Shown here: piece by piece, positions 21,985-34,739 of the stretch
How positions within the stretch are numbered: position 1 is the stretch's first letter
How the letters are laid out: the number at the start of each line of letters is the position of its first letter
Source of the DNA: Lepidostoma basale
Lineage: Eukaryota > Arthropoda > Insecta > Trichoptera > Lepidostomatidae
Assembly (NCBI GenBank): GCA_022606425.2
Contig: JAHDVF020000590.1
Span: 62,001 to 126,000, forward strand
DNA length: 64,000 bases
Direction of reading: 5' to 3'
Made by a program: the position numbers and the translations under genes
The notes under the pieces: generated by a model
Database searches by the model: none
What the model was told of the DNA's origin: nothing
What the model saw: the letters and a program-made list of their open reading frames with translations, nothing else

Positions 21985-24267
21985 TTAAACTGTTGTTTCG
22001 TTGTCTGTTTTTGGTGTATGTATCACAACGGGAGTTGCCGGCTTGGGCTCGACACAGAGCACTTCATCTTCATAGTTGTAATCCAGCGCATTGGAACTCT
22101 AGAGGAAAAAAGTATATATGTTTTATGAAGGATAAAAATAAATACATTTTGGATAAATATAGATCTGCTTGAAAAGTTGTTATTATTTAAAAAAATTCAA
22201 ATCCATCATTTCCGTGAAATTTTATGCCCATTTTGTATACATATTTTTATATTTAACAAAAGACATAGAATTTAATGAAGAACAAAAGGATTTAAATCAA
22301 AGATAGTAATGAAATAGTTGACCTGCATATTTGTATACTGAGCATGGACATTGGATATAGTAAGCCTGTTGGCGGGCCCGACCGCCACCCCCAGGGAGCC
22401 GGGCGGCCGGAGCCTCGATGGGTCGAGCAGTGATCTCACTCCCGCTTGTTTTCTGGTCGGGGTTCTCTTAGGGGAAGATTTGTAGTTCATGCCGCAAGGT
22501 TTCAGCAGGCGAGCTCTGTGAAGATAAAGACAACAGACATTAAAACAGATCAAATTAACAAATTGTGTCTTAAATTCGACTTATCAAAGTTAATTTACGG
22601 AATCTGAGTTATACTTTCATAACAAAATCTAAGTAAGAAAAATTTTAGGGGACTGTATTTTGTTGAATGCACTACGGTCATACGATTACGGGTCTAACGA
22701 TTATATGTTTCATAGACTAATTGATTATAATATAAACATATTATGTTTCATAGACTAAAAGAAGGCATTTGATAGAGTAACGTACACTGAGCTGCTGCGA
22801 ATGCTAGAGGAGCGCAACAAAGATGTTACAAAGTACTGGTTCCTGACTGCCAAAATTAAAATTGGTAATGCCTACTCAAATCAAATCAATATCAAAAGAG
22901 ACTATTGTTGCATATTGTCGCCACTATTGTTCAATATTAAAAGCTTTAGAAAACTGTTTGAAAGGCGTGGAGATGAATGGCATAAACAAAATGAGGACAA
23001 TATTCTGCAATCATAAACTAAATCTGTGGTAACTTAACCCGTTATTTTCTGCTCATATTGTAGATTGTATAATAAATTCTAATACCTTTGAATTAAATCC
23101 TTGGTTTTAGTCTAAGTTAAGGCGTTAACGCTGTGAAATTCCATTATAAAAACGTTGAAATTGAAAAGAACGACGCAGTTTATTTTCCACTTTAAATTCA
23201 ATTAAAGTGGAACATAAACAGCATTGTTTTTTTCGTTTCAAAAATTGAAGTGTTACGTTTGGTTTGTTCAGTTGTATGGTTCGGAAACCTGGACTCTGAA
23301 GGTGCATACTATGAACCGGTTAGAGGCATTTGAAATATGGCTTCACAGACGAATGCTTCGTATAGCGAGATTTAATCAGCAATTCAGAAGTCCTGAATCT
23401 TTTCAACACGGTTCATGTATTTGAATATTCAACAGTAAGGGGCAGCGAGTTTGCATACTACACTCAAATTTTTAATATATTTGACTATTTTGAATAAATT
23501 TGAGAATGGCTCCTATGATGTTTTCATAACAGATAAATAGAGAGCATACGCATCAATGAGCTTGAGCAGCAGGCGGCTGTAGGCTTGGTACTCCTCATCG
23601 GTGAACTCTCCGGGATCGTGGCGCGCGTGCTCGTACATGTCGCAGAGCTGGTGCACGGCGCGCTGCCCGTGGCCTCCCCGCGGCGCCGCCAGCACACTCA
23701 GCAGGAAGGCGCGCAAGCTTTCACACGGCTGTCGCCACATGCCCCCGCCTGCCCGGTTTATCTCGCGTTCTGCAATAACACATCGCGTGATTTACTACAG
23801 TACATAATATTTGGGAAGATTTAAAAGTCCAGAGGAGGTCGCGGTGGAAAGTGATAATTGCAGAACTTACCTAATAATTTTATGTCATCCACAGCCTTTA
23901 ATCTGAAGTAATGGGCAGGCAATTTCTTTCCCGGATCCAGAATAAATTTAGATGCTTCTTCATTTATGAGTTGAGGCTCGTGGACTATTCTCGGAATCAC
24001 TTCAATTCTTCTATCGATTTCTCTTTTCAAAGACTGCACCATAAAACACATTTCCATTAAATAATGGCATTAGAAATTAGGATCTAATTCCTTAGGGGAA
24101 CAGTACAGTACCTTTTTAGCTCCGAGTCCAATTGGTTGCGGTCCTCTCCGTGATCTCAAAGAAAACCTCACGATTTGTCTTTTGGCAAATATAAACAATA
24201 TTATAAATGTTAAAACACCACCACCGATTATAATAACAACGGTGACCCCCGAGAGTTCTTCCGTCAT
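21985..24267 (-). CDS. C1orf43 (NICE-3) homologue, single-pass membrane protein
   Basis: Five exons: 24267-24112, 24033-23871, 23769-23550, 22515-22323, 22098-21985, with GT-AG junctions and consistent phases, totalling 281 aa (human C1orf43 is about 253). The N-terminus MTEELSGVTVVIIIGGGVLT is followed by LLFIFAKRQIVRF-type sequence: one hydrophobic helix (about residues 8-28) with a basic KRQI stop-transfer and the conserved SRRGP motif, as in the human protein. Exon 2 carries REIDRRIEVIPRIVHEPQL. Exon 3 carries the helical block ending EEYQAYSRLLLKLIDA. The tail is variable, ending TDNETTV. The human protein has been localised to Golgi and mitochondria and linked to phagocytosis; its biochemical activity is unknown. 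Intron 3 (22516-23549) contains LINE debris. It is divergent from NEDD1. Identity is well supported by order and spacing of the motifs. Confidence 0.88.
22755..23010 (+). pseudogene. LINE reverse-transcriptase fragment in an intron
   Basis: Plus-strand reading KKAFDRVTYTELLRMLEE, then ILSPLLFN: the catalytic Asp block and the LSP-LF block of a non-LTR reverse transcriptase, with stops. It lies in intron 3 of the C1orf43 homologue, opposite to that gene. Confidence 0.7.
23250..23430 (+). pseudogene. LINE C-terminal fragment in the same intron
   Basis: Reads VQLYGSETWTLKVHTMNRLE then FEIWLHRRMLRIARF, the post-RT domain of the same kind of LINE as 22755-23010. The two are probably one insertion with a deletion between them. 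Confidence 0.75.
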
Positions 24268-24849
24268 TTTAATTAATATTAAATAAGTACTTATTCTAAA
24301 AATATAATAGTTCCATTGAAGATTGGAAGAAATTAAATACAGGAACTTAATAAGTCATATGTGATCATAATTACTTCTCGTTTTCAACGATATGCACAAT
24401 CACAAACCGCGGAACCGTGCATTTTGGAATACGACTAGGAATCTAGCTGACACTCTGACAGTTAATTTCAGTGTTGTATGTTCAAAAAACAGATATGTTT
24501 TTTATGTTCTATTGGTATAAAAAAAATGCTTGCATGGGATATTTTTACAGTTGCAACAAAAATGTTGGTAATGACGGCAGCTTTGGAATTGTCAAATAAT
24601 TTAAATGTCACAAACTGTTAATTTGATTAAACTAGCGTTTTACAGTTTTTATTCATTAATAGAGTTGCTATTTAACGTATACCATTGAATATGCTTTATA
24701 GGATATTTCCTAAATGCAGTAAGTACCTTAATTTGGTGAAACAATAACATTTTCGAACTTCTTATGTTTTCTAAAGAGTGTAGTTTGAATGCATAGTTAA
24801 TAAACTTTTGTATTACGCCGACTGATGAGAGTTTTTATATCTGGTAAAC
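24268..24849. promoter_or_regulatory. Shared head-to-head promoter region
   Basis: 582 bp separate the start codons of two divergently transcribed genes, so both promoters must lie here (or in unseen 5' exons). The sequence is AT-rich without a clear TATA box at a fixed distance from either gene. Bidirectional use is inferred from spacing only. Confidence 0.6.
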
Positions 24850-26631
24850 ATGTACCTGGCCTCTGTAAGCAACGATTTGAAGATTCACGATTGTGAAACT
24901 TGGAAGAAAAGATTTTCGTATGGTAAACACGACAATCTTGTCGAGCACATTAACTGGAGTGATGATGGAAAATACTTATTGCAAGTAAGTCATACTAATG
25001 TTGAGTTTTTAAATTTTATTTGTCTAATTTTATTTTATTTTGTCTGAATATATATGCATAAAAGGTTAAGAGCATTGTATTTTTGCTTATAGGTAAATCC
25101 AAGTGGAAGAGTAGAGATCCTCAGCACGACAGAAGATGGGGTGCGATGCCTGCAGTGCCCGCCGGAGGAGCAGGCTAGCACGGCAGCCTTCCACCGCGGT
25201 GGCCACCGGCAGATTGCCCTCGGCTGCCGAAATGGAAAGCTCTACATCTGGGACACCAAGTTCAAGACTGTGCTCAAGTCTTTCTCCAGTGCCTCGTCCC
25301 AGGTTAAGATGCTCGATTTCAATTCGAAGAATAAGTATTTGGCGGCGGGACTGGACAATGGAGACACTCTGATCTACAACGTACTCACAAATAGTCAAGT
25401 GGGAGTTGTTAAAGTTCCATTCTCCAATAAGGTTTCGTCTCTACGCTTTCATTCCCAACTACGCTCTGTCCTCGCACTGGCTTCGGATGAAGGGTGCGTT
25501 CTTCTTAGAGACATAGACAATGGTAAAAATAGAATGTTTATTAAAGATGCTCACAAGTCTATCGTCTCTGGTATAGAGTTCTCCCACGTCAACATAGACG
25601 TGCTGGTGTCCTGTGGGTATGACAAGATGCTGTACGTATACGACACTAGAATGCAGTTAATGGTTTCTTCCATCCAAACAGAATGCGCCTTGACTTGTGT
25701 AGATGTGAGCTCCGAAAGCATGGTCGCTCTGGGGAATAAGAAGGGACAAGTTTTAATATACGACCTCCGCGAGTTCCGTAAGCCTGTGAACATACTGGCC
25801 GATCACGCGGGACAGGTCAATAAGGTGGCGTTTCAGCCTGAAGTTGCCAAGCGCAAGCGCCTGTTGGCCCTTGATGCTAGTTTAAAAGAGCCTTTCAGTC
25901 CAAAAACTCCCCAGCGATTGAACTGCAAGACCCCTGACTCTGCTAGATCTTACGACTTCATCGAACAATGTTCCGCTTCTCCAGCAGAAGTACTTTCTCA
26001 GAGAGAGAAAACTGACGATAATGTGAGTAAAGATTCTTTTCTCGTGAATATAGTCGGAGGGGTAAATGATTCTGACTTCAAGAGGAATTCTAATTTATTT
26101 AAAGACTCTGCCGATTCTGCTACAAAGAGACTGAAGGATTTTTCTGCAAAGAAGTCCCAAAGCTTAGCAGATAGGATCTCGGGGACTAGTGCGTCCACTC
26201 CAATAGTCGGCAAAATCATTTCTACGGACGATGCTACTCCGTCCCCTATTCTAAAAGCCACGAATCTAATCCACGAGTTTGAAGTTGAAAATGAGTCCAG
26301 CGATCTGAAATGCAACTCGCCTGTTAAGAAGGGCGACTCTGTTGAGTCTGTGTCTGTAGTGGAGACAGTGAAGTGTGCGGCCAGCAATATGACGGAGCTG
26401 GGAAATGATTTGAAAGATTTTATTACTTTTTCTTTATATGACGTGTTAGAGCAGTCGAGGAATAACTTTCTGCAATTGACTATTCAACAAACTAAGAACC
26501 GACTCTTTCTAGAAGATCAGATTTCATTACTTGCTGAGAAAGTTCAGGATTTGCAACAAACCCATCAAACTTTGGTTGAAGAAAATAAAAGGCTCTCGGT
26601 TGAAGTTGAAATGTTAAGGTCAACCCGGTGA
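24850..26631 (+). CDS. NEDD1: NEDD1/Grip71 homologue, WD40 gamma-tubulin adaptor
   Basis: Two exons, 24850-24984 and 25093-26631 (donor GTAAGT, acceptor TATAG), 557 aa. Residues 1 to about 290 are WD40 repeats: NDLKIHDCETW, GKLYIWDTKFKTV, NGDTLIYNVL, GCVLLRDIDNG, KMLYVYDTRMQLM, GQVLIYDLREFRKPV. This matches NEDD1, including the L-I-Y-D-L-R-x-F/M repeat preceding the linker. Residues about 300-430 are a Ser/Lys-rich linker with several SP/TP sites typical of Cdk/Plk1 targets. The C-terminal 110 residues are helical and end in a coiled coil with ENKRLSVEVEMLR, like the gamma-tubulin-binding tail of NEDD1 (ENKRLR). NEDD1 brings the gamma-tubulin ring complex to centrosomes and, with augmin, to spindle microtubules. 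The start has a favourable context (aaacATG). Drosophila Grip71 is the likely functional equivalent. Confidence 0.9.
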
Positions 26632-28952
26632 TGAGGAAATGTGTAATTATCTTATTGTAAAATTACTCAAATCATCATTTTCATTTTCATCGCACATAAA
26701 TATGTATATTTTTTAAATTCCTAAATTGTCATTATGCCCCAAGGCATACCAATATTTTGAACTGATGATAAAAAAGGAATGAGAATGGTAGGAGATTTAA
26801 TAGAGCTTCAAAATGATAGCAAATAACACCTGCTTACTCGACGGCAGTCACCAACAAACTGATGTAAAAACACAGCAACATATACATTTACATTTCTTTC
26901 CGTATTAAACCTAATGTTTTAAAGTGAAATATTCATACAAAATAAAGGATGCAGCTAATGGAGATAAGCGTGCTCATATATATAACAAGATGGTTGCTGT
27001 GTACGGGCTCCATTCAATTTGGATTCATCTGTAAATATTTATTTGAAGAACCGTATGTATATACTGATGATATGGATGAGGGACAATTGACACAATTTGG
27101 GACCAATTTCGCGTACAGTGTGCCTTAATACGAGCTTCTAAATTACATATGTATATTTGTAATGAGTTTTATAACTCCTGGGAATACAATTCCATTTTAT
27201 TTTGTAACACAATAGAATATGTAGTCAATATATAACCTGAACGCTGACGATCTTCTGATTCCATTGTATAGGTATACATTATATGCAGGTAATAGTAATG
27301 TAATAATGGTAGCTCACTGATGTCTAATTCCATATTGAATATTATTGAAAATGTCATTTTTTCTAGATGTGTTATTATTATAATACTTAATGAGAGCCTT
27401 GCGGGGGCATTTTCAAATGTAGTAAGAATCAAAAACGAAAATGCTACGGCATTATTGAATGTCTTTATCGTCTACCTCGCTCCATATTTATTATATGTAG
27501 ATGAATTTATTTTCATTTTTCTTCCCACAGATTTTAATATGTAATTGATTAAGATTTTTTGTATATAACCATTAAATTTGTATCTGCTGCAATAATCACA
27601 CCAATCCCATCCATGCTGGATCCTTTCCCATTCATATATAATAAAATGCAAGTTTTTTCCTTCTTTTGTATGATGATTCTCTTCTGTAAGCGATGTCAGA
27701 TGTGCCGCAATGGTTGAGTAGAATATATTTTACAGATATGTGATTCTTATTATTTCAGTCATTTCCCTCTTATAGATTTGAAAAAAAAAGAGCTGAATGA
27801 ATATGGTAATTTAAGACAAAGTATTATTTGATTGATTCGATTTTAATTTATCCATAATTATTTATGAGAAAAATTTAATCCCAAGAAAAAATATTTATAA
27901 ACAAAGCACTTAACTATTTATAATTTCGCTTTTTATTTTTAGGATAGATTTTATTTGTGAGGATATTATCAATTAAAACTATTTTCTTGTGGTAATTTTC
28001 TCACAAACAAAGTATGACTGAGGTATCCAATGGCTAATTACTAGTAAGCTTGTATTTTGTAAATATGTTTACAGCGAATAATGAAAAAGAAACTCAGGAA
28101 GACCTACCCGAGAATGCGATAATATTTATAAAAAATTCAATGCTACTTTGTGTGTTGCAGGTTATGGGTATATGTATTTTATTATATGTCAAGTATAGGA
28201 ATTATTTCATGAACTTACTTTAATTTTTGTATGTACATCAGTAATTTAGCATAAAAAAACTTTGTGTATGTTTTTGCGCAGAATATTTATAATATCTGGG
28301 AATTGCAAGTGTAATAATTTATTCCTTGTGTCAAACAAATTATTCCGTAATATACACACATCTAATTAACCATACGTGTTTTCTTTATAACCAAGTGTCA
28401 ATAACAAGGAGGCAGAAAAGAGGCAGGTCTCGATCAATTATACGCCTGTGTTCATTAAGCCCCCATTTCGTAATCATTCATCTTTGACACCTGTCCTCTC
28501 AGGTGTGTGATCATTAACTTGTACTTGTAATTAGGTATCTAGTTTTGGACTAATTCATTCAACTTCATTAGGAACTTGGTGTCATTATTTTACCAACACA
28601 GTGTTCCCAAAAGGATGCCCCCTTTTGGGAATATAATATTTTCATAGCTCTAATCCTTTTTATATAGATGATTGCGTGACTACACAAAGTGACAGTGAAT
28701 ATGGAAGAAAATACTTTTGGAAGAAATCAATGAATGAAAAAAAAAATTAAAAGTACATCATAAAAGGTGTTGAAGTATTAAATTAATGTTTTGATATTTC
28801 ACGAAAGAAACAATACTAATATTCCAAACATACTGTGTATTCGAGTAATTTTGTAAATGGTCCTGTAAAGTAGATATATTAAAAAAAATCATTTCCATTT
28901 GCGGGAGCTCAAGTGATAACCCAATTTTTATTTCTAATTATGTTTACTAAGG
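26632..28952 (+). other. Spacer between NEDD1 and the gustatory receptor
   Basis: 2.3 kb of AT-rich DNA. An AATAAA at 26941-26946 could be the NEDD1 poly(A) signal (3' UTR of about 310 bases). I see no gene or classifiable repeat in the rest. The gustatory-receptor promoter should lie near the right end. Confidence 0.5.
26941..26946 (+). terminator. Candidate NEDD1 poly(A) signal
   Basis: First AATAAA downstream of the NEDD1 stop, 310 bases away. Confidence 0.4.
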
Positions 28953-31451
28953 ATGAACGTAAGAGAGTTTGTGAATAAAAATGTCCGCACTCTTGCCACA
29001 GCCATCGAGTGGCAAACTAGTAAGGGCTTCGTTTACTTTTCATCCCTTTTGAGCAAGAAGGATTCTGGGTTCTGCAGCGACACGCGCTGGTTGAGGAGGT
29101 CCTATCTCATTATGGGGATGATGCCCGTTTCTATGTCTTCTTCTGGTAAGTATGTTTGGGTAGGTATATTGATATTATTATTATTATTATTATTATGATG
29201 ATTTGTATTTTAAGTGCGCCGCTTTGTAAAATCAATTACTCCAAGGGCGCACTAGGAAATGACTGACCGAACAGACAGGTGGAATGTATAATCTATGCAG
29301 TAATGGCACATGTACAGCCAGGTTTATTATATTTACGAATATACTAACTTTTTGGTTTTTAGTACCGGTGAAAAACATCTCACTTCCACAAAATACAATT
29401 AAACTTCTAGAAAACTGTCATTTTTACCAATATGTAATTCTCAAAAAAAAAAAATGTGCGTTTGTCGATTATCATAAAGCATAAGATGTTGTGGATAGAA
29501 TGAAGACGTGGAAAACCTTATCTGAATATGAAATAAACTAAAACTGACTGTATGTATAATACTAATCACATCGCTGTACGAGGGAAACCCTTCCAAAACA
29601 ATGATCTTACAACTGGTTTGATCAATGAAGGTATAAAACATGGGACATTCCTCATGATTATTTAAGCGAAATATGGATATATGTATGAATAAATTTCATT
29701 AAATATCTCTAAATTGTATTTTTCTGTTACATATATAGAGGATTTAATAATTTTTTTAGGAATGATGCATTTCAATTTGGTATCATGGACGATGCTCTAT
29801 TCTGTGGCAATGTACACCTTCCTCTCGTCTATTTGTTTTAAGGTGGTATTTATTGAGCGCTTGTACAAGTTGATGACACTGCTTAACGATTTTGCTAGCT
29901 TCATATACAATTTTATGTTTTTATCATTTGTCAAAACACAATATTTTTATTCGCTCGGCGGGTGGCTGGCTGGCAAGAATATTGCCGTTTACCATAATAT
30001 GTGGACAGGCTTTGAGGTAGTGGTTTTCATATTCCTCCATGTGTGTGCTAATCATTGTTTTGTTTTTTATCACAATATATTACGGTTAACTGCGGTGAAC
30101 TTACAGGCTTCATTCAAGAGGAAATTGGGCCATCCTTTAGTGTTGGGAGAACTCGAAGGCATGAGCAACAGAGTGGTACTGATCTGCATATTGGGAGTTG
30201 TGAGCTTGATATTTGGACAGTTGTTCACGCTGCCGACATACAGGTTACAGGAATGCATTGGGTATTTTCCATCATCTTCTGGGGCTTTCTTGTACATTGG
30301 ATTAATGTACCTCAACTGTTTGGCCATTGAGAGCGCATCTGATCAACTGTTTCAGAATATGAGGAAGGTAACGGATGAACAAATTCAACTTATATTGTCC
30401 TTTTGATCGAAATATAATACAAATATTAGTAAAATTTCAGAAGTGTTTAATCAAACGGGGCGAAAGTTTGAAACCTTTTTCTGTGAATTGGCTGGTAAGT
30501 GTGATCTCTTGCTTTGACAGACGAGCCAATTCCCCAAGCCGTGCCCCCCCTTCCCCCTTGTAAGACCATTGAAGATTGCACCTCTTTTAGGATTTTCGGA
30601 GAAATCCTCTCACCCAAGACATCGTTGCGACCTACAAAAGATTGTGGCTCGATTTAAGCAACATTACCCAATCCTTCGGAGTGGCATTCTTCAATTACTC
30701 TTTCGTAATGATGCTGGGGTCCTTCATAGATTTCACGGTTTCAGGTATTGTTTCAATGATTCTTATTGTGCACATATGGTAGAAACATATCACTCTTGAG
30801 TACCTGGTTATTTTGTTTTGATATCAATGTTGTTTACTTCTAGGATACGGATATCTCAGTCGTCTGCTTGCAAAAATAGTATCAAGTAGCGAGGCGCACA
30901 TAGTGTCTCTGGAGGGATTTGGTTTAATCGTTGCTTCCCTAATTTCTGCCTACTTCATTGTGCACGTAAGCCACGCCACGCACTCGGCTAGAAAAAAGGT
31001 ATTATCTCGACTTCTCGATGGGTGCTAAAGACTCGCCCACAGCTCTGAGGTTCTCCTCGTGTTGGCAGGTAGAGGCAGCGTTCATAGACGAGCTGTGCTG
31101 GGAGACGACCCACCCGCACCACCCCAAGGTGAAGCAGGGGATCGATCAGTTCCTAATGGCCATTAGAAACAACCCCGCACTTATATCTCTGGGCGGATAT
31201 GTAGATCTCGATCGTCAACACTTGACCAAGGTATGTATACATTTACGCATATTGTTATTATAATAGCATCTTCCTGCAGGCTTGTATTCCTGTACCCAAT
31301 CTTCCTGCAGCTAGTGAGTAGTGTGGCGGTCCATTCTCTCTGCCTACCCTTGATGGTTTGTATGTTTCAGGTGCTGACTACTATCGTTACCTATTGGGTG
31401 GTGCTGATGCAGTTCAAACTTGGCTTCAATCAACTTTCAGAAAATAAATGA
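28953..31451 (+). CDS. Insect gustatory receptor (7TM chemoreceptor)
   Basis: Exons read from splice signals: 28953-29145, 29760-30367, 30441-30494 (probable), 30591-30744, 30844-30998, 31069-31230, 31371-31451. Phases agree and total 468 aa. A further 39 bp segment (30521-30559) also has AG/GT borders and would keep frame. The protein is hydrophobic throughout, as expected of the inverted seven-helix insect chemoreceptor family. It has conserved internal blocks ATYKRLWLDLSNITQSFG and HSARKK followed by VEAAFIDELCW, and ends VLTTIVTYWVVLMQFKLGFN, the diagnostic TY-(x)5-QF motif of Gr proteins. These are ligand-gated channels in taste neurons; a few sense CO2 or sugars. The ligand cannot be told here; the clade (sugar, CO2 or bitter) needs a tree. 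No disabling mutation seen. Confidence 0.88.
29173..29203. repeat. ATT microsatellite in receptor intron 1
   Basis: About eight ATT units followed by ATG ATG. The rest of this 614 bp intron has a degraded family-B repeat tail ('aaacttctagaaaactg') at about 29399-29416 and nothing else recognisable. Confidence 0.7.
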
Positions 31452-31504
31452 AATTTTCAAATAGTGCCTTTGTTTTACAGAGGGTTTTAACAAAATTATT
31501 GTAA

Positions 31505-31510
31505 AATAAA
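31505..31510 (+). terminator. Candidate poly(A) signal of the gustatory receptor
   Basis: AATAAA 54 bases after the TGA at 31449-31451. Confidence 0.5.
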
Positions 31511-31979
31511 ATCACTTAATTTTAATGCTTTGCTAAGTGCTGCCCTATATCAGGATTGTCTACGCTAACGCAGTGGCGTTAGGAACTGCTTAAACCGATT
31601 TCTATTCAGAAGAAAGTGCAGCATCGACCGTGTCAGAAATCTTAAATCTTAAGTACAGGCCACGGCAGTTTTTCATCATGGAATGGCGGTCAAGTGTGGC
31701 GGCTGCGGCTCCCCAACTTTTTGTGCTCAGCTGCTCGATTACAAATATAAGTTGAGTATTCTGTATCGTAGGAGTGACGCGAATGTAATTATTTTCACCG
31801 AAACATAGCTCAATCCGAGTTCTTCTTATGTAGACAACGCCAGTGGTCGGAGACTGGGTAGTGGTTTCAGGTTGGGATCAGGAGAAAGTTCCAATAACAA
31901 TATTCCGCTCAATTTTAACGATGCAACCGGTTCGACTTCCACTATGAAAAGTTTTGATCTTCTTTTTAAAATGTTGTCC
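31511..31979. other. Spacer right of the receptor gene
   Basis: No gene recognised. The right part may be the upstream portion of the LINE piece that follows, but no frame is readable. Confidence 0.4.
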
Positions 31980-32520
31980 TGAGTTTTTCATTCCTCCCTG
32001 TAGGTGCCTACTCTTCATTTAGCTTGCCATTGAACATAAATACATATCCAAATGTATGGAAACTCCCAAGATCAATCTCATCTTCAAGAGTAGCCTGAGA
32101 TACAAAATCAAAAACTACAGACCTATAGCAATACTGCTTGCTCCGGTCAAAGTCTTCAAGCCTATTATTCACAAATTGTTTCTGCCTAGAATTGGATCTT
32201 TTATAATTTTTGAGCAACCCGGGTTTAGGAAAATTCGCTTGATTATCAATATAACCAATCTCATGATTATCAAATAATATGTGACAAAGGTCCTAACATT
32301 GACTGCTCATATACCTAATGTATTTGATACTATTGCGATTAATTGCCTCGTACTTAAATTACCCAAATCAGTATGTAATATTTAATCAACACTAATCGGA
32401 TAATTTCAAGTCGAGCTTTGCAATCCATCAGGGTTCAAACCGAGGACCTAGGGCTGCTTCTATTTCTTTTTTTGCTCAACTGTTTATTAACCTTGTTTAC
32501 GTTATTATCACCGCAGCCTT
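31980..32520 (+). pseudogene. jockey/R1-like LINE reverse-transcriptase fragment
   Basis: Plus-strand reading: a WKTPKINLIFKS-like block, NYRPIAILLAPVKVFKPIIH, then EQPGFRKIR, the conserved start of a non-LTR RT domain. A degraded 'SGVQ' block near 32430 follows. Several stops. It faces the minus-strand fragment next to it. Confidence 0.75.
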
Positions 32521-32619
32521 GGGCGTCTAATTGGTCTTTATCACCTGTGCAACTCTGGTATCCTCCGCACGTGACCGGCCCATCTCAGTCTATTCAGTCT
32601 GACCTGCGCTGCATGTAGA

Positions 32620-33240
32620 GACTGAGAGCTTTGTAAATATTGTACAACTCATCATATGCCGCACTCTTCAGCCTTCTCTCAAAAGTATCCAGTTGCTCTG
32701 CGGATTTCGGTGTCATAATCCACGCCTCACACTCTTAGGTCACCGGATGATTGTCTTATACGGTTTTCCTTTGTATGTTTCTTGATTTGAGCACCGGTAA
32801 TAGAGAGAATAATATGTTGTTACCTATTGTGGATTCTTCTTTCAATTTCTTTGTGATCTTCGTTTTCTTTTGTTATGGACGAGCCCAGGTAAGTGAAGTC
32901 ATCCACCGTAAAAAGTTGTATCTATCCTTAATTCTGATGTTTCGCGTGAGTTATGGGTTGCACTCCTGGTTTATTTAATTATTTTTGTATTTTCTTTGAT
33001 TATATCTAAACCTACTTCCTTGGCTGCTGTCTCTAAAGGCTCATAGACTTCTTGTAGGCTACTAGGGATCTTCCTACAATGTTAAGATCATCTGCATATC
33101 CTAAAATCTACTTTAAAATTATGCGTTGGGATTCATGCTAAAGTTGTAAGTTTTCCTTGTGGCATATTCGAAACTCAGGTTAAAAAGCGTTGGGGCTAAA
33201 GTAAACCATCACATTGTTTGAGAGCCCGTGATACCATGAG
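32620..33240 (-). pseudogene. RTE-like LINE fragment, opposite orientation
   Basis: On minus: GYADDLNIV (the catalytic Y-A-D-D box, near 33090), ETAAKEVGLDIIKENTK, then a TVDDFTYLGSSI block near 32900. It is disrupted. It abuts the plus-strand LINE piece, so this is a convergent pair of two unrelated insertions. Confidence 0.75.
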
Positions 33241-34739
33241 TTCATCTATGAGCTCTACTGCATTTCGAATTATTAATTACTTATCTTAAATATTCTCAAT
33301 TTTAGTGCATATGGTGATAAGTTTGAACACTAAAGGAATTAATTTCAGCAATATGCAAATAAAGCGAACCGAAGTCGCGGTGCATTCTGCACGTCTCTTT
33401 CGCGGCTATTAGTATTACTGAGCTCCCTGGAACAAGGTATTCCGCTAATTGCCTCTCAGAGAACGAATGATGCGGCCGTCGGCTACGAGTAGGTAGGTAG
33501 GTAAGTAGGTAGGTACCTATCGACGAGAGGTCGGCTGGTCGGAGCTCATCGCGCCCTTCGCCTGTGAACACTTTAATTACGGTAACAGAAAGGTCCGAAG
33601 ACGTGTAATTTGACATTTAAATTTGAGTTAACAATCCGCGTTTTCCGTATATACGAAACTCTGTTTGAACAATGCGCCAGGGACAAAAACATTCAGCTCT
33701 CAGTCGCGGGCACGCGACCGTGAAGCAGGATGTGGCGTTTTAACGAAATCTCTCATTATTTTCTTTTGAATCCAAGAAGAAACATGTCCAAAACATGGTT
33801 TAAATACTACACCGCTTTTCGGTAAGTCGGTACGGAGGAAGATAATTAGACGCCAGCCCTACCGGGTGGTTCCGTCCTCACTGCGCTCCTCTACAAGAAT
33901 ACACATTTTCTTCTCCACGAGAAGTGAGCACGATGTAATTTGCCTAAGCCCGGTTTAAGCGTCCTTAAAATATTTTAAACGGAACATTGTGGAAAAATAT
34001 GTTTTTTTTTTATCAATCGGAGGCATTTACGTCCGTGGTTTATAGTAAGCTTTCATTTAATATTAAAACAGTGATGATGATCATTATTTCTTCAGATATC
34101 CGCCGTGGAGAGAAATATGACATTTGTTCCTTGAACTGATTATTATTATTTTCGTAATATGGTAGGTAGGTACTATTCCCTGGCATCACTAGTAGTCGTC
34201 TATACCTTAAATAGGATTGATTGGTTGTTGCTTGTATTCAATCAAATAAACCGACAATCAATCAATTTTCGTGGTTTTCAACGTGCAACTGCAAGAAATG
34301 TTGTACTATCTCAAATTAGTTTGAATTCAATCTGATATTTAATATCGATGGTTTTCTAGAGGTCTAATCAAACTGGAATGTTGAATTATTATGTAAAATA
34401 ATGCAAATTTAGGAACTTGACCGTATAAATTAATACCCGCCGCGTTTTCATAAAAGATATCTCAAAAAGCAATATTTCTATCAATCAATTTGAATATTTA
34501 GCTCTCTAGCATTTGCCATATACGAGTAATAGGTACTGAACCTGGCGAGGGAAGGAACAGTTATTGCCGAGTCAAGGTGTCTTGTCCTGCAGCCTTGGCT
34601 TGACATTGTTCTCGCTCGAGTGCAGCGGAATGGCGCGGCGCGTCCCGGCCCGAATTTCCCGCCCGTGACCGCTCCCTGCCCTCGGATTCCCGCCAACACT
34701 TCGCTCGACGTCGCGTCGGGGATATCTGATCAGATTTAA
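33241..34739. other. Gene-free stretch
   Basis: No gene supported. A frame at 33302-33616 (minus) looks spurious. A GC-rich block at 34600-34700 and a TAGG/TAAG microsatellite at 33490-33522 are the only compositional features. Confidence 0.5.
33490..33522. repeat. TAGG microsatellite
   Basis: 'gtaggtaggtaggtaagtag' and continuation, a tandem TAGG run with one substitution. Confidence 0.75.

Noticed and set aside
33302..33616. 104-codon minus frame
   Set aside because: It runs through a TAGG microsatellite and has no recognisable domain or splice support; likely chance.
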